Shown here: piece by piece, positions 55,297 through 63,936 of the stretch
How the letters are laid out: each line of letters begins with the position of its first letter
Position numbering within the stretch: the stretch's first letter is position 1
Assembly: GCF_000420645.1 (NCBI RefSeq)
Contig: NZ_ATVI01000005.1
Location: 542,357-606,356, forward strand
DNA: 64,000 nt
Reading direction: 5' to 3'
From: Nevskia ramosa DSM 11499
GTDB taxonomy: Bacteria > Pseudomonadota > Gammaproteobacteria > Nevskiales > Nevskiaceae
The notes under the pieces: generated by a model
The model's input: the letters and a program-made list of their open reading frames with translations, nothing else
Databases searched by the model: none
Told to the model about the DNA's origin: nothing
Translations under genes and position numbers: made by a program

Positions 55297-57237
55297 ATGG
55301 CCACCCCGAACAACAACGCCTACGGCGCCGACCAGATCGAAGTTCTGAGCGGCCTGGACCCGGTGCGCAAGCGCCCGGGCATGTACACCGATACCTCGCG
55401 GCCGAATCATCTGGCGCAGGAAGTCATTGACAACTCGGTCGACGAAGCGCTCGCCGGCCACGCCAGGCGCATCGACGTGGTGCTGCTCGCCGACGGTTCG
55501 CTGAAAGTGTCGGACGATGGCCGCGGCATGCCGGTCGACATCCACCCGGAGCACGGCGTTTCCGGTGTCGAGCTGATCCTGACCAAGCTGCACTCAGGTG
55601 CGAAGTTCTCGAACAAGGCCTACGGCTTTTCCGGCGGTCTGCACGGCGTCGGCGTGTCGGTGGTCAATGCGCTGTCGAAAGTGTTGGAAGTGCGCGTGGT
55701 CCGCGGCGGTGGTGAGTGGCTGATCGGCTTCGCCGATGGTCACAAGGCCAGCGAACTGACCCGGGTCGGCGACGCACCGGTCAAGAAGAGCGGCACCACG
55801 GTGCATTTCTGGCCAGACGAAAAATACTTCGACTCGCCGAAGTTCTCGGTGCCGCGTTTGAAACAAGTTCTGCGCGCGAAAGCCGTGCTATGCCCGAATC
55901 TGAAGGTGACGCTCGACGATCAGGTCAACAATGAACAGACCGTCTGGCAGTACGAGAACGGCCTGCTCGACTACCTCAAGGATTCGCTGAACGGCGCCGA
56001 AGTGCTGCCCTCCGAGCCCTTCATCGGCAAGTTCGCCGCCAAGCGCGAAGAGGCCGAGTGGGCGCTGTGCTGGGTCAACGGCGGACCGGAAGCGGTCGCT
56101 GAAAGCTATGTGAATCTGATTCCGACAGCGCAGGGCGGCACGCACGTCAACGGTCTGCGTACCGGCCTGACTGAAGCGATCCGCGAATTCTGCGAGTTCC
56201 GCAATCTGCTGCCGCGTGGGTTGAAGCTGTCGCCGGACGATGTCTGGCAAGGCTGCAGCTACGTGCTCAGCATCAAGATGCTCGATCCGCAGTTCGCCGG
56301 CCAGACCAAGGAAAGGCTTTCGTCACGCGAGACCGCCGCCTTCGTTCAGGGCGTGGTCCACGACAGTTTCAGCGTCTGGCTGAACAAGCATCCGGAAGCG
56401 GGCGAACAGGTTGCCCAGCTGGTGATCGCCAACGCCAACGCGCGGATGAAGCTGGCCAAGCAGGTCGTCCGCAAGAAGATCACCAGCGGCCCGGCGCTGC
56501 CCGGCAAGCTGGCTGATTGCGTGCTCACCGATCTCAATCAGACCGAACTGTTCCTGGTCGAAGGCGACTCCGCTGGAGGTTCGGCGAAGCAGGCGCGGGA
56601 CCGCGACACGCAGGCGATCATGCCGCTGCGCGGCAAGATCCTGAACAGCTGGGAAGTCGATGCCAACGAAGCGCTGGCGTCCGATGAGATTCACAACATC
56701 AGCGTCGCGATCGGCGTCGATCCAGGCTCGTCGGACATCACCGGCCTGCGTTACGGCAAGGTTTGCGTGCTCGCCGATGCCGACTCCGATGGTCTGCACA
56801 TCGCCACGCTGCTTTGCGCGCTGTTCTTGAAGCACTACCGGCCGCTGATCAAGGCCGGCCATATCTACATCGCGATGCCACCGCTGTTCCGCATCGATGC
56901 CGGTAAGCAGGTGTTCTACGCGCTCGACGATGCCGAGCGAGAAGGCATCCTCGATCGCCTGCAGGCTGAAGGTAACAAGGCCAAGATCAACGTCACCCGC
57001 TTCAAGGGCCTGGGTGAGATGAACCCGCTGCAGCTCCGCGAAACGACGATGAGCCGCGACACCCGGCGTCTCGTTCAGCTGACCCTGGATGGAACCGTCG
57101 ACACCGGTATTCCGGACGAGGAAGGTGCGGAAGTGCCGGTCACCGTCGACGCGATCATGGACATGATGCTGGCCAAGAAGCGGGCAGGGGATCGCAAATC
57201 CTGGCTGGAAGAGAAAGGCGACAAGGCGGAGATCTGA
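55297..57237 (+). CDS. parE: DNA topoisomerase IV subunit B
   Basis: ParE is the ATPase subunit of topoisomerase IV, which decatenates daughter chromosomes. The 646-residue product has the GHKL ATPase motifs (EVIDNSVDEALAG, DDGRGMPVDIH, GGLHGVGVSVVNAL), the Toprim motif LVEGDSAGGSAKQARD and VLADADSDGLHI, and a short C-terminus. Length and the lack of the GyrB insertion support ParE over GyrB. It stands alone, convergent to the NiCoT gene. Confidence 0.95.
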   Translation: MATPNNNAYGADQIEVLSGLDPVRKRPGMYTDTSRPNHLAQEVIDNSVDEALAGHARRIDVVLLADGSLKVSDDGRGMPVDIHPEHGVSGVELILTKLHSGAKFSNKAYGFSGGLHGVGVSVVNALSKVLEVRVVRGGGEWLIGFADGHKASELTRVGDAPVKKSGTTVHFWPDEKYFDSPKFSVPRLKQVLRAKAVLCPNLKVTLDDQVNNEQTVWQYENGLLDYLKDSLNGAEVLPSEPFIGKFAAKREEAEWALCWVNGGPEAVAESYVNLIPTAQGGTHVNGLRTGLTEAIREFCEFRNLLPRGLKLSPDDVWQGCSYVLSIKMLDPQFAGQTKERLSSRETAAFVQGVVHDSFSVWLNKHPEAGEQVAQLVIANANARMKLAKQVVRKKITSGPALPGKLADCVLTDLNQTELFLVEGDSAGGSAKQARDRDTQAIMPLRGKILNSWEVDANEALASDEIHNISVAIGVDPGSSDITGLRYGKVCVLADADSDGLHIATLLCALFLKHYRPLIKAGHIYIAMPPLFRIDAGKQVFYALDDAEREGILDRLQAEGNKAKINVTRFKGLGEMNPLQLRETTMSRDTRRLVQLTLDGTVDTGIPDEEGAEVPVTVDAIMDMMLAKKRAGDRKSWLEEKGDKAEI

Positions 57238-57258
57238 GTGCCGCTCCGTCACGGCACT
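57237..57258 (+). terminator. short hairpin at parE end
   Basis: AGTGCCG (57237-57243) pairs with CGGCACT (57252-57258) in the 32-nt gap between the convergent parE and NiCoT genes. There is no T-tract, so terminator status is weak. Confidence 0.4.
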
Positions 57259-57269
57259 GCGCAGCGTGC

Positions 57270-58322
57270 TCAGGCCGTGCGTCGAACCGGTAGTTCGTCG
57301 TAGCGCTTCCAGCGGTAGATCGCCGCCGACAGCAGCCAGCTGCCGATGAATACGCCGATGACGATGAACCCGATGTTCTCGAGCCCTGCGTCGAGTTGAT
57401 CGACAACGGCGCGAATGCTTGCTGGCAAGTCGAGCTTGGTCGCCAGCAAGCCGATGACTTCGATGCCGCCGATGATCACCGCGACCAGAATCGACACGCT
57501 GGTGATCGTCAGGTTGTACCAGAGCTTGCGCACCGGATGATCGAAGGCCCAGCCGTAGGCGCCGACCATCAGCACACTGTCGGCGGTGTCGATCAGCACC
57601 ATGCCGGCGGTGAACAGCGCCGGGAACAGCATCGCCGACCAGAGCGGGATGCCGTCGCTTGCATGGGTCGCGGCAATGCCGAACAGCGCGATCTCGGTGG
57701 CGGTATCGAAACCCAGACCGAACAGAAAGCCAACTGCGGCCATGTGCCAGCTCTTGCTGACCAACCTGAACAGCGGCCGGAAGATCCGCGCCAGCAAGCC
57801 GCGGCCAGCAAGCAGTAGGTCGAGATCGTCGTCATCGACGGTTTCGCCAGCGCGGACCCGAAGGAAGCTTTTCCAGACGCCTTTCAGGATCACCAGGTTG
57901 GTGACCGCGATCAGCATCAGAAAAAAGCCGGACACGCAGGTCGACAGGATGCTGCCGATCTCGCGATAGCCGTCCATTCGCGCCTGCATGGCCGATGCCG
58001 CGAGCACGATCGCGCCGACGGCAATGATGATCAGCGACGAATGCCCGAGCGAGAACCAGAAGCCGACTGTCAGCGGCCGCTTGCCTTCCTGCATCAGCTT
58101 GCGAACGACGTTGTCGATCGCCGCGATGTGGTCTGCGTCCACCGCGTGGCGCAGGCCGAACACATAGGCAAGCAAAGCAGTGCCGAGCAGGGCGGTGTTG
58201 CCCTGGAAGACCGCAAGGGTAAGCGCCCAGACCGTGATGTTGAGCCCGATCAGCAGTGCGAACAATGCGACCAGCTTGCTGCGCTGGCCCCCCGAGGCGT
58301 CGCTGAACGCCGCTTTCAGCAA
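57270..58322 (-). CDS. NiCoT-family nickel/cobalt transporter
   Basis: A 350-residue inner-membrane permease with the NiCoT signature RHAVDADHIAAIDN in helix 2, LGFDTATEIAL and the other conserved blocks (GFWFSLGHSSLI). It takes up Ni2+ or Co2+. It is the last gene of the nitrile hydratase operon and starts with TTG, overlapping the accessory gene by 7 nt. Because the hydratase carries a cobalt-type motif, cobalt is the likely substrate, as with NhlF. Confidence 0.9.
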   Translation of the reverse strand: MLKAAFSDASGGQRSKLVALFALLIGLNITVWALTLAVFQGNTALLGTALLAYVFGLRHAVDADHIAAIDNVVRKLMQEGKRPLTVGFWFSLGHSSLIIIAVGAIVLAASAMQARMDGYREIGSILSTCVSGFFLMLIAVTNLVILKGVWKSFLRVRAGETVDDDDLDLLLAGRGLLARIFRPLFRLVSKSWHMAAVGFLFGLGFDTATEIALFGIAATHASDGIPLWSAMLFPALFTAGMVLIDTADSVLMVGAYGWAFDHPVRKLWYNLTITSVSILVAVIIGGIEVIGLLATKLDLPASIRAVVDQLDAGLENIGFIVIGVFIGSWLLSAAIYRWKRYDELPVRRTA

Positions 58323-58690
58323 ACCAGCACCGGCTCGCGTCGCGCCACGTGGCTGTGGCGGCCGGTCGGGCGTTCGGCGATCTCGTGTTCCAGCGCGTGC
58401 AGCGTGTCGGGATCGGTCAAGCCCTTGGCGATCAGCAGCGTTTCCAGACTATCGACCCAGTGCTGGTAGTAGGTATCGCCGAGATCGGCATCGCCATTGG
58501 CCTTCACGGTTCTGATCGTTGCGCCGAGCGTTTCCGCCCACTCGTTCCAGGTGAAGGCGCCGCTCTGGTGGCTGCGGATCACTAGCGCGAAGATCTGCGC
58601 TTCCCAAGGCTCGCGGAACACCGGGCCGGAGGCGTCGGCGGGAATCGCCGGCAGATCGGCCGGCAAGGTGGGTACTTCGTGTTGGCTCAT
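58316..58690 (-). CDS. nitrile hydratase accessory/activator protein
   Basis: A 124-residue protein similar to the N-terminal half of nitrile hydratase beta: FREPWEAQIFALVIRSHQSGAFTWNEW and YYQHWVDSLETLLIAKGL. Small proteins of this type insert cobalt into the alpha subunit or support maturation. ATG 58690 overlaps the stop of the beta C-terminal gene (ATGA). It precedes the NiCoT transporter. Confidence 0.85.
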   Translation of the reverse strand: MSQHEVPTLPADLPAIPADASGPVFREPWEAQIFALVIRSHQSGAFTWNEWAETLGATIRTVKANGDADLGDTYYQHWVDSLETLLIAKGLTDPDTLHALEHEIAERPTGRHSHVARREPVLVC

Positions 58691-59040
58691 GCGGCCGGGT
58701 CCAGGTACGAGTCGAACAGGTCGATGTAGACCGAATCGATGGGCGAGGCATCCGGCCCCCAGAGTTCCTGGGCGCTGAAGCGGACGCTGAACACGTGCTG
58801 CGGCTGATGGCCGAGACCGTGGGCGACGGTGTCGTTGAACGAGAAGGTGCCGTTGTCCGCCCGGACCGTGCCGTGCTTGCCGCGGATGTAGCGCGGCAGC
58901 CGTGTGTGGTTGAGCGGATGGATGTTCTTCGCGATAACCGCATCGCCGGGGTTGAAGCGCGCGGCTTCGGTATTCGGCATCCGGGTCGATGCACCGGCGG
59001 CAAGCAGTGGCGCCACCATCTCCAGCGGCAGGGCAGGCAT
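58687..59040 (-). CDS. nitrile hydratase beta subunit, C-terminal domain (separate gene)
   Basis: A 117-residue protein equal to the SH3-like C-terminal part of nitrile hydratase beta: RFNPGDAVIAKNIHPLNHTRLP, then YIRGKHGTV with the conserved Arg, and FSVRFSAQELWG. The N-terminal part is encoded separately just upstream, with ATGA overlap, and there is no sign of a frameshift since each has its own start and stop. This split is also known in thiocyanate hydrolase and toyocamycin nitrile hydratase. Confidence 0.87.
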   Translation of the reverse strand: MPALPLEMVAPLLAAGASTRMPNTEAARFNPGDAVIAKNIHPLNHTRLPRYIRGKHGTVRADNGTFSFNDTVAHGLGHQPQHVFSVRFSAQELWGPDASPIDSVYIDLFDSYLDPAA

Positions 59041-59363
59041 CAGTGCGGCTCCTTGCGGCCGGCAGCTGCGAGTTCGGCGACTTTCGCCATCATTTCGGCG
59101 TCGGTGATGGCGCCAGCGGATACCAGCAGGGCCTCGATCGAATGCAGCCAGTGCTCGTAGTACGAGGTGCGCAGATATTCGTGGCCCGGCATCCGCTCGA
59201 TCTCGGCGCGAAACATGTCGACGTTGAAGAAGCCGCCAGCGAAGCCGCCGAAGAACAGCGCAAACACGCGCTTTTCCCAATCGGCATGAAACACTGGCTC
59301 CTGCGCTTCGCGGTCGATCGGCCCATAGGCCTGCATGCCGCCCATGTCGTGAACGCCATTCAT
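59040..59363 (-). CDS. nitrile hydratase beta subunit, N-terminal domain (separate gene)
   Basis: A 107-residue protein matching the N-terminal helical part of nitrile hydratase beta: [31 protein letters not shown] and the [21 protein letters not shown] block. It ends in AAAGRKEPH, then a stop codon overlapping the C-terminal gene's ATG. ATG 59363 overlaps the alpha stop (ATGA). The two beta halves must assemble with alpha, giving a three-subunit enzyme. Confidence 0.88.
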   Translation of the reverse strand: MNGVHDMGGMQAYGPIDREAQEPVFHADWEKRVFALFFGGFAGGFFNVDMFRAEIERMPGHEYLRTSYYEHWLHSIEALLVSAGAITDAEMMAKVAELAAAGRKEPH

Positions 59364-59986
59364 GTCGAAGCTCCGGTGGTTTTCGGCAGGCCGGTGCCGA
59401 TCATCGAATCGCGGGTCACCAGTTCGAGCAGTTCGGCTTCGCTCAGATGTTCGGTCCCGGCGGGCCGCTCTGGAAGCACGAAGTAGCGCAGCTCTGCATT
59501 GGAATCCCAGACCCGCACTTCGGTGGTCGCCGGGATCTCGACTCCGAATTCCTTGAGTACGCCGCGCGGGTCAATCACTGCGCGAGAGCGGTAGGGCGCG
59601 GATTTGTACCAGACCGGCGGCAGGCCCAGAGTTGGCCACGGATAACAGCTGCACAAGGTGCAGACCACCATGTTGTGGACGCCGGGCGTGTTCTCGACCA
59701 CCACCATGTCCTCGCCCTGGACGCCGGAATAGCCGAGTTCGGCGATCGCCTTGCTGCCATCGGCGAGCAGGCGGGCCTTGTAGGCGGGATCGGTCCAGGC
59801 TTTGGCCACCACCTGCGCGCCATTGCGGGGGCCGATCTTCGTTTCGTAGGTGTCGACGATGGCATCGAGCGCCGCGGTGTCGACCAAGCCCTTCTCGGTC
59901 AGCAGGGCTTCGAGCGCCTTGACCCGCAGCACCACTTCGGGGAACGGCGCGTCGTGGCCGTGTGCATGGTCGTGATCCTTGGACAT
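59360..59986 (-). CDS. nitrile hydratase alpha subunit, cobalt type
   Basis: The alpha subunit holds the non-corrin metal that hydrates nitriles to amides. The 208-residue product has the metal motif [15 protein letters not shown] with Cys109, Cys112 and Cys114; the T in C-T-L-C-S-C marks the cobalt class rather than iron. A His-rich N-terminus ([12 protein letters not shown]) may help metal handling. It is the first gene of the operon alpha-betaN-betaC-accessory-NiCoT. The same fold forms the thiocyanate hydrolase gamma subunit, but the divergent amidase argues for nitrile degradation. Confidence 0.9.
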   Translation of the reverse strand: MSKDHDHAHGHDAPFPEVVLRVKALEALLTEKGLVDTAALDAIVDTYETKIGPRNGAQVVAKAWTDPAYKARLLADGSKAIAELGYSGVQGEDMVVVENTPGVHNMVVCTLCSCYPWPTLGLPPVWYKSAPYRSRAVIDPRGVLKEFGVEIPATTEVRVWDSNAELRYFVLPERPAGTEHLSEAELLELVTRDSMIGTGLPKTTGAST

Positions 59987-59998
59987 GGGCGCTTCCTA

Positions 59999-60023
59999 TT
60001 TCGAGGAACGGCAGGTTCCGAAA
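59999..60023. promoter_or_regulatory. inverted repeat in divergent promoter region
   Basis: TTTCGAGGAAC (59999-60009) and GTTCCGAAA (60015-60023) are inverted around GGCAG, with one extra base in the left arm. The site is in the 161-bp gap between nitrile hydratase alpha and the divergent amidase gene, a likely place for an operator controlling both. No regulator gene is adjacent. Confidence 0.45.
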
Positions 60024-60147
60024 CTAGCTGCCGCGCAAGCCAGCCGTCAATCGGGGGGCGGCACGCGCTTGCGTTGATGCCGGTCGGCGGCAGAATCTTC
60101 CGCCATCACCCGTGTCAGGCCCATCCGGATCAGGAGTCGCCCGCCTC

Positions 60148-61689
60148 ATGAAGAAGCCCACTCACGATGAAATGGCCGAGGTTGCCCGCGATCTCGGCAT
60201 GCACATGTCGGCCGCCGAAATCGATACCTTCCTGGGGCTGATGGACGGTACGGTCGCCGCCTATTCGGCGCTCGAGGACCTACCGGACGAACTGCCAATC
60301 GTGAAGTACCCGCGAACGCCGGGCTATCAGCCGCCGCCAGACGAAAACCCTTACAACGCGTGGTACGTGAAAAGTCGCATCGAAGGTGCGCCTACTGGTC
60401 CGCTTAAGGGCAAGACCTTCGCGATCAAAGACAACATCTGCGTCGCAGGCGTGCCGATGATGAACGGTTCGTCGACGCTGCAGGGTTACCTGCCGGATGT
60501 CGATGCCACGCTCGTGACCCGCATCCTCGACGCCGGCGGCACTGTACTCGGCAAGTCGCATTGCGAACACTTCTGCTTCTCCGGCGGCAGCCATACCGGC
60601 TCGCTCGGGCCGGTGATCAATCCGCACAAGCCCGGCTATTCGTCCGGCGGTTCGTCATCGGGCAGTGCGGCGCTGGTGGCGGCCGGCGATGTCGATATGG
60701 CGATCGGCAGCGACCAGGGTGGCTCGATCCGGATGCCGTCGTCGTGGTGCGGCACGGTCGGCATGAAGGCCACCCACGGCCTGGTGCCGTACAGCGGCAT
60801 CATGGCCATCGAGGCGACGCTCGACCATATCGGTCCGATCACCGCGACGGTCGCCGACAACGCCTTGCTGCTTGACGTGATCGCCGGCTCCGACGGACTG
60901 GACCCGCGTCAGATCGAGGTCAGGCGAGGCGATTACCTTGGTGCCTTGAACCAGTCGGTGAAGGGCATGCGCATTGGCGTGGTTCGCGAAGGCTTTGGCC
61001 ACGCCAATTCGGAAGCGGATGTCGATGCCGCCGTGAGGAAGGCGGCAGCGCAGTTCGGAGCATTGGGCGCCACAGTCGAAGAAGTGTCGATTCCGATGCA
61101 CACGGTCGGCATGATCATCTGGTCGTCGATCGCCCATGAGGGCGCGACCACCCAGATGATGCACGGCAACGGTTTCGGTTTTAACTGGAAGGGCCTCTAC
61201 GTCACCAGCCTGCAGCGCGCCCACGACGCCTGGCGGCAGCGAGCCGATGAACTGTCGGACACGGTCAAGTTGACGATCCTGTTCGGCCACCACGTGCTGA
61301 AGAAGTATCGCGGCCATCACTATGCCAAGGCCCAGAACCTCAATAGACGCTTGCGGGCGGCCTATGACGAGGCGCTGTCAAGCTACGACCTGTTGCTGAT
61401 GCCGACCACACCGATGAAGGCGACGAAAATTCCGCCGGCCGACTGTGGCCCGGAGGAAAGCTGTGCGCGCGGCCTGGAGATGATCGCCAACACCGCCCCC
61501 TTCGATGCCAGCGGCCACCCGGCGATCTCGATCCCCTGCGGTACATCTAAGGGCCTGCCGATCGGTCTGATGTTGATCGGCAGGCATTGGGACGAAGCGA
61601 CGATCTACCGCGCCGCGCACGCCTATGAGCAGTCGGTCGGCGGTGGTGCAACGGCTGGCCGAAAGCAAACTGGCCGCCGGCGTCGCTGA
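60148..61689 (+). CDS. amidase signature-family amidase
   Basis: It hydrolyses amides to carboxylate and ammonia, so it would finish nitrile breakdown after nitrile hydratase. The 513-residue product has the Ser-cisSer-Lys triad: Lys in KTFAIKDNICVAG, the GGSSSGSAALVAAG serine and the nucleophile in SDQGGSIRMPSSWCG. The longer frame from 60112 (GTG) is less likely than ATG 60148, which has AGGAG upstream. The N-terminal 70 residues are extra relative to the core family and match nitrile-linked amidases such as those of Rhodococcus by memory. Confidence 0.9.
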   Translation: MKKPTHDEMAEVARDLGMHMSAAEIDTFLGLMDGTVAAYSALEDLPDELPIVKYPRTPGYQPPPDENPYNAWYVKSRIEGAPTGPLKGKTFAIKDNICVAGVPMMNGSSTLQGYLPDVDATLVTRILDAGGTVLGKSHCEHFCFSGGSHTGSLGPVINPHKPGYSSGGSSSGSAALVAAGDVDMAIGSDQGGSIRMPSSWCGTVGMKATHGLVPYSGIMAIEATLDHIGPITATVADNALLLDVIAGSDGLDPRQIEVRRGDYLGALNQSVKGMRIGVVREGFGHANSEADVDAAVRKAAAQFGALGATVEEVSIPMHTVGMIIWSSIAHEGATTQMMHGNGFGFNWKGLYVTSLQRAHDAWRQRADELSDTVKLTILFGHHVLKKYRGHHYAKAQNLNRRLRAAYDEALSSYDLLLMPTTPMKATKIPPADCGPEESCARGLEMIANTAPFDASGHPAISIPCGTSKGLPIGLMLIGRHWDEATIYRAAHAYEQSVGGGATAGRKQTGRRRR

Positions 61690-61743
61690 TCGCCGGATTG
61701 ATCCGATCCGCGAGGGAAGACGGCGGTCGGCCCTGCGGTTGAC

Positions 61744-63282
61744 CTAGTAGGTAATGCTCAGCCGTGCACCGAGCCGGCGCTCGTCGTCGGCGAGTAGCGA
61801 CGGTCCCGAAGCCAGGACCGGCTCGGCGACGAAACCGGTGAACTCCACCGTGCTGCCCAGTCGCACGGTCGCTTCGAGGCCAACCGCTGCGCGTTCGGCG
61901 GTGCCGGCCGTGACCGGTGGCGGATCGCGGAAACGGGCAGCGCCGTATTCGGCGAACAGGGTCGGTTCGAATGACAGCCAGCCCAGAGCCCAAGGCCGAT
62001 GGTTGATCGTGGCGCGCGCGCGCCAGCCCTGATCACCAGCCGCCGTGCCGGGCTCGAAAGCGCGCTGGGCGTCGCCGCCGAGCACCACCTGTTCGTTCTG
62101 CGGCAGCGCCGCCGAGGTGAACTGGGCGGAAGCTTCGATCGACGGCGTGAACGCTGCGTCCGGCTGATAGCTCAGACGGATGGCCGGCCGGGCCATCGAG
62201 AACTGGCCGCGTCCGCCACCACCGGCCGGCACGAACGGCGAAGAGGTGAAGCCCTGGCTCAGATCGACGCCGCCCTGCAGTTCGAAGATATGGCTGTTGC
62301 CGACCGCGAACCGGGTGGCGCCGCTGACCACGATATTGGCCTTGGTGTAGCGCTCAGTCAGCAGGCGTTGATCGTCGAAATCGAAGGTCTGCTGCACGCG
62401 GGCAACGCGCAGGCTCAGGGTGACGCGTTCCGTGTAGGTGGCATGCAGCGGCACCAGCCAGGAAACGCCGGCTTCGGAGATTTCGCCATCCAGTCCTGCC
62501 GGGAAAACGGTACCCATGGCATCGATCGCCGGCACCTTCGGCTTGAGTTCGACATAGCGGCCGTCGACGCCGAGCACGCCGGCGGTGGTGACCCGGGTCA
62601 ACGAGCCCGAGGCTTCGTGATAGGGGCCGCTCTGGTCGTCGCGCAACTGTGGTGGACGCACTGCCGCGCCGATACCGACCAGCGCTTCGGTGCCATCGCC
62701 CCATGAGTAGCGGGCCTGACCATCGGCGATATAGCGGCCGGAATAGCGATTGCCGTTGGTCGCGAAGCCGGCGCGCAGCTGCAGGCGATCGCGGCCATCG
62801 GTCGGGTTGTCGATGACCAGCTTCGAGGAATCCGGGCCGTCCGGGACCAGCTGCATCTGATAGTTGTCACCGGCACGTTCGCTGAGCGAATCGGCCAGCA
62901 CGCGGCGTTTTTCAAGATCGGCGGCGGTGACGAAGCGCTTCTTTTCGATGCCGGCGAAGTACGCCTTGATTCGGGGTGAGGCTTCCACCGAGCTGATCCT
63001 GCCGCGCTGCACTTCGATGTACAGCGTCGAGCCGTCGACGCCGTAACGGGTCAGCGCGGCCGGATAACCGAGCAGGTAGCAGCTGGCACCGAGGCCGCGG
63101 ACGATCTCTGCCGGGGTCGTGGCGACAGACGCCACACGCACCACCTGAGCCGTACCGAGCTTGCAGAAATCGGCGACGTAGAAAGTCAGCGCGCCGGCCT
63201 GGACCTTCAACTTGGCGTAAGGGCGAATTTCTGCCGCCGGCACCATCTGCGGTTCAGCCGGCGGGGGCAGGGCTATGGCCAA
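61744..63282 (-). CDS. TpsB/ShlB-like outer-membrane transporter without signal peptide
   Basis: A 512-residue protein with an N-terminal POTRA-like domain (STLYIEVQRGRISSVEASPRI) and a beta-barrel ending in LGARLSITY, whose terminal aromatic residue is typical of outer-membrane proteins. TpsB proteins secrete large partners. The only start with a ribosome site is TTG 63282 (AGGA 8 nt upstream), giving MAIALPPPAEPQ, which looks like the tail of a signal peptide but lacks its N-terminal and hydrophobic core. No TpsA-type partner gene is visible in the window. Confidence 0.75.
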   Translation of the reverse strand: MAIALPPPAEPQMVPAAEIRPYAKLKVQAGALTFYVADFCKLGTAQVVRVASVATTPAEIVRGLGASCYLLGYPAALTRYGVDGSTLYIEVQRGRISSVEASPRIKAYFAGIEKKRFVTAADLEKRRVLADSLSERAGDNYQMQLVPDGPDSSKLVIDNPTDGRDRLQLRAGFATNGNRYSGRYIADGQARYSWGDGTEALVGIGAAVRPPQLRDDQSGPYHEASGSLTRVTTAGVLGVDGRYVELKPKVPAIDAMGTVFPAGLDGEISEAGVSWLVPLHATYTERVTLSLRVARVQQTFDFDDQRLLTERYTKANIVVSGATRFAVGNSHIFELQGGVDLSQGFTSSPFVPAGGGGRGQFSMARPAIRLSYQPDAAFTPSIEASAQFTSAALPQNEQVVLGGDAQRAFEPGTAAGDQGWRARATINHRPWALGWLSFEPTLFAEYGAARFRDPPPVTAGTAERAAVGLEATVRLGSTVEFTGFVAEPVLASGPSLLADDERRLGARLSITY

Positions 63283-63340
63283 GGTGCGGATCCTGATTGG
63301 GAAATGACGGCACGGCGGAAAGATCGACGATGCCCGAATA

Positions 63341-63371
63341 CGAAAAGCCCGGCACGCTGCCGGGCTTTTCG
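63341..63371 (-). terminator. bidirectional hairpin terminator
   Basis: CGAAAAGCCCGGCA (63341-63354) and TGCCGGGCTTTTCG (63358-63371) form a 14-bp perfect stem with a 3-nt loop, carrying its own A/T run on each strand. It follows the small secreted-protein gene (stop at 63400) on the minus strand and lies 60 nt before the TpsB-like start, so that gene is transcribed separately or by read-through. Confidence 0.9.
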
Positions 63372-63399
63372 AGACTGCTTAAAATACTGCCAGCCGCGC

Positions 63400-63777
63400 T
63401 TACCGGCCGGTGGTCAGCGTGATCGTCAGCGGGCTGGCCATCGTGACCTTGACGCCGACTTCGCCCTGGATGTTGACCAGGTCTGCATTCAGGAACGCCG
63501 GGCCAGGCAGCGGCACGATGATGGTCTGCGTGGTGGCTTGCTGCGGCGAGGTGCGAAGCAGGGCCGGCGGCAGTGCGTTGGCGACGTTGGCAACGCCAGC
63601 GACGGTGTCATTGGCGATATCCGGCAGCGCCTTGACGATGTTGCCCAGCGAAACGCCTGGCTCGGCGAGCACGGCCTTCACGACCAGAAGGGTGTTCTGG
63701 ACGATCGGTCCGCCAGCCTGCGCTGGGATCGACATCACTGAGGCGAGGGCGGCGGCAGCAAACAGGGTCTTCTTCAT
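63400..63777 (-). CDS. small secreted protein, tandem paralogue 1
   Basis: A 125-residue protein with a standard signal peptide (MKKTLFAAAALASVMSIPAQA) and a mature part rich in Val/Ala/Leu (NTLLVVKAVLAEPGVSLGN), with a C-terminus VKVTMASPLTITLTTGR. ATG 63777 has an AGGAG Shine-Dalgarno. I recognise no family. A second copy with the same C-terminal pattern begins beyond the next terminator, so this is a locally duplicated gene. Confidence 0.75.
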   Translation of the reverse strand: MKKTLFAAAALASVMSIPAQAGGPIVQNTLLVVKAVLAEPGVSLGNIVKALPDIANDTVAGVANVANALPPALLRTSPQQATTQTIIVPLPGPAFLNADLVNIQGEVGVKVTMASPLTITLTTGR

Positions 63778-63887
63778 TACAAATCTCCTTTGGTTCAGTC
63801 TGAGCCCGAATCCGTTTGGGGGGTTGGACACATCAACAGATGCAGCAGGGGGTGAAATCGTTATTTTGCAGCGACATCGAAAACGAC

Positions 63888-63912
63888 AAAACCGGCATCG
63901 AGTGCCGGTTTC
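63888..63912 (-). terminator. terminator of tandem paralogue 2
   Basis: On the minus strand AAACCGGCA and TGCCGGTTT (complements 63903-63911 and 63889-63897) form a 9-bp stem with a short loop, followed by T's. It lies just past the stop of the partial gene at 63937. Confidence 0.8.
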
Positions 63913-63936
63913 GTTATCCGTCGACCGCTTGAGTCC

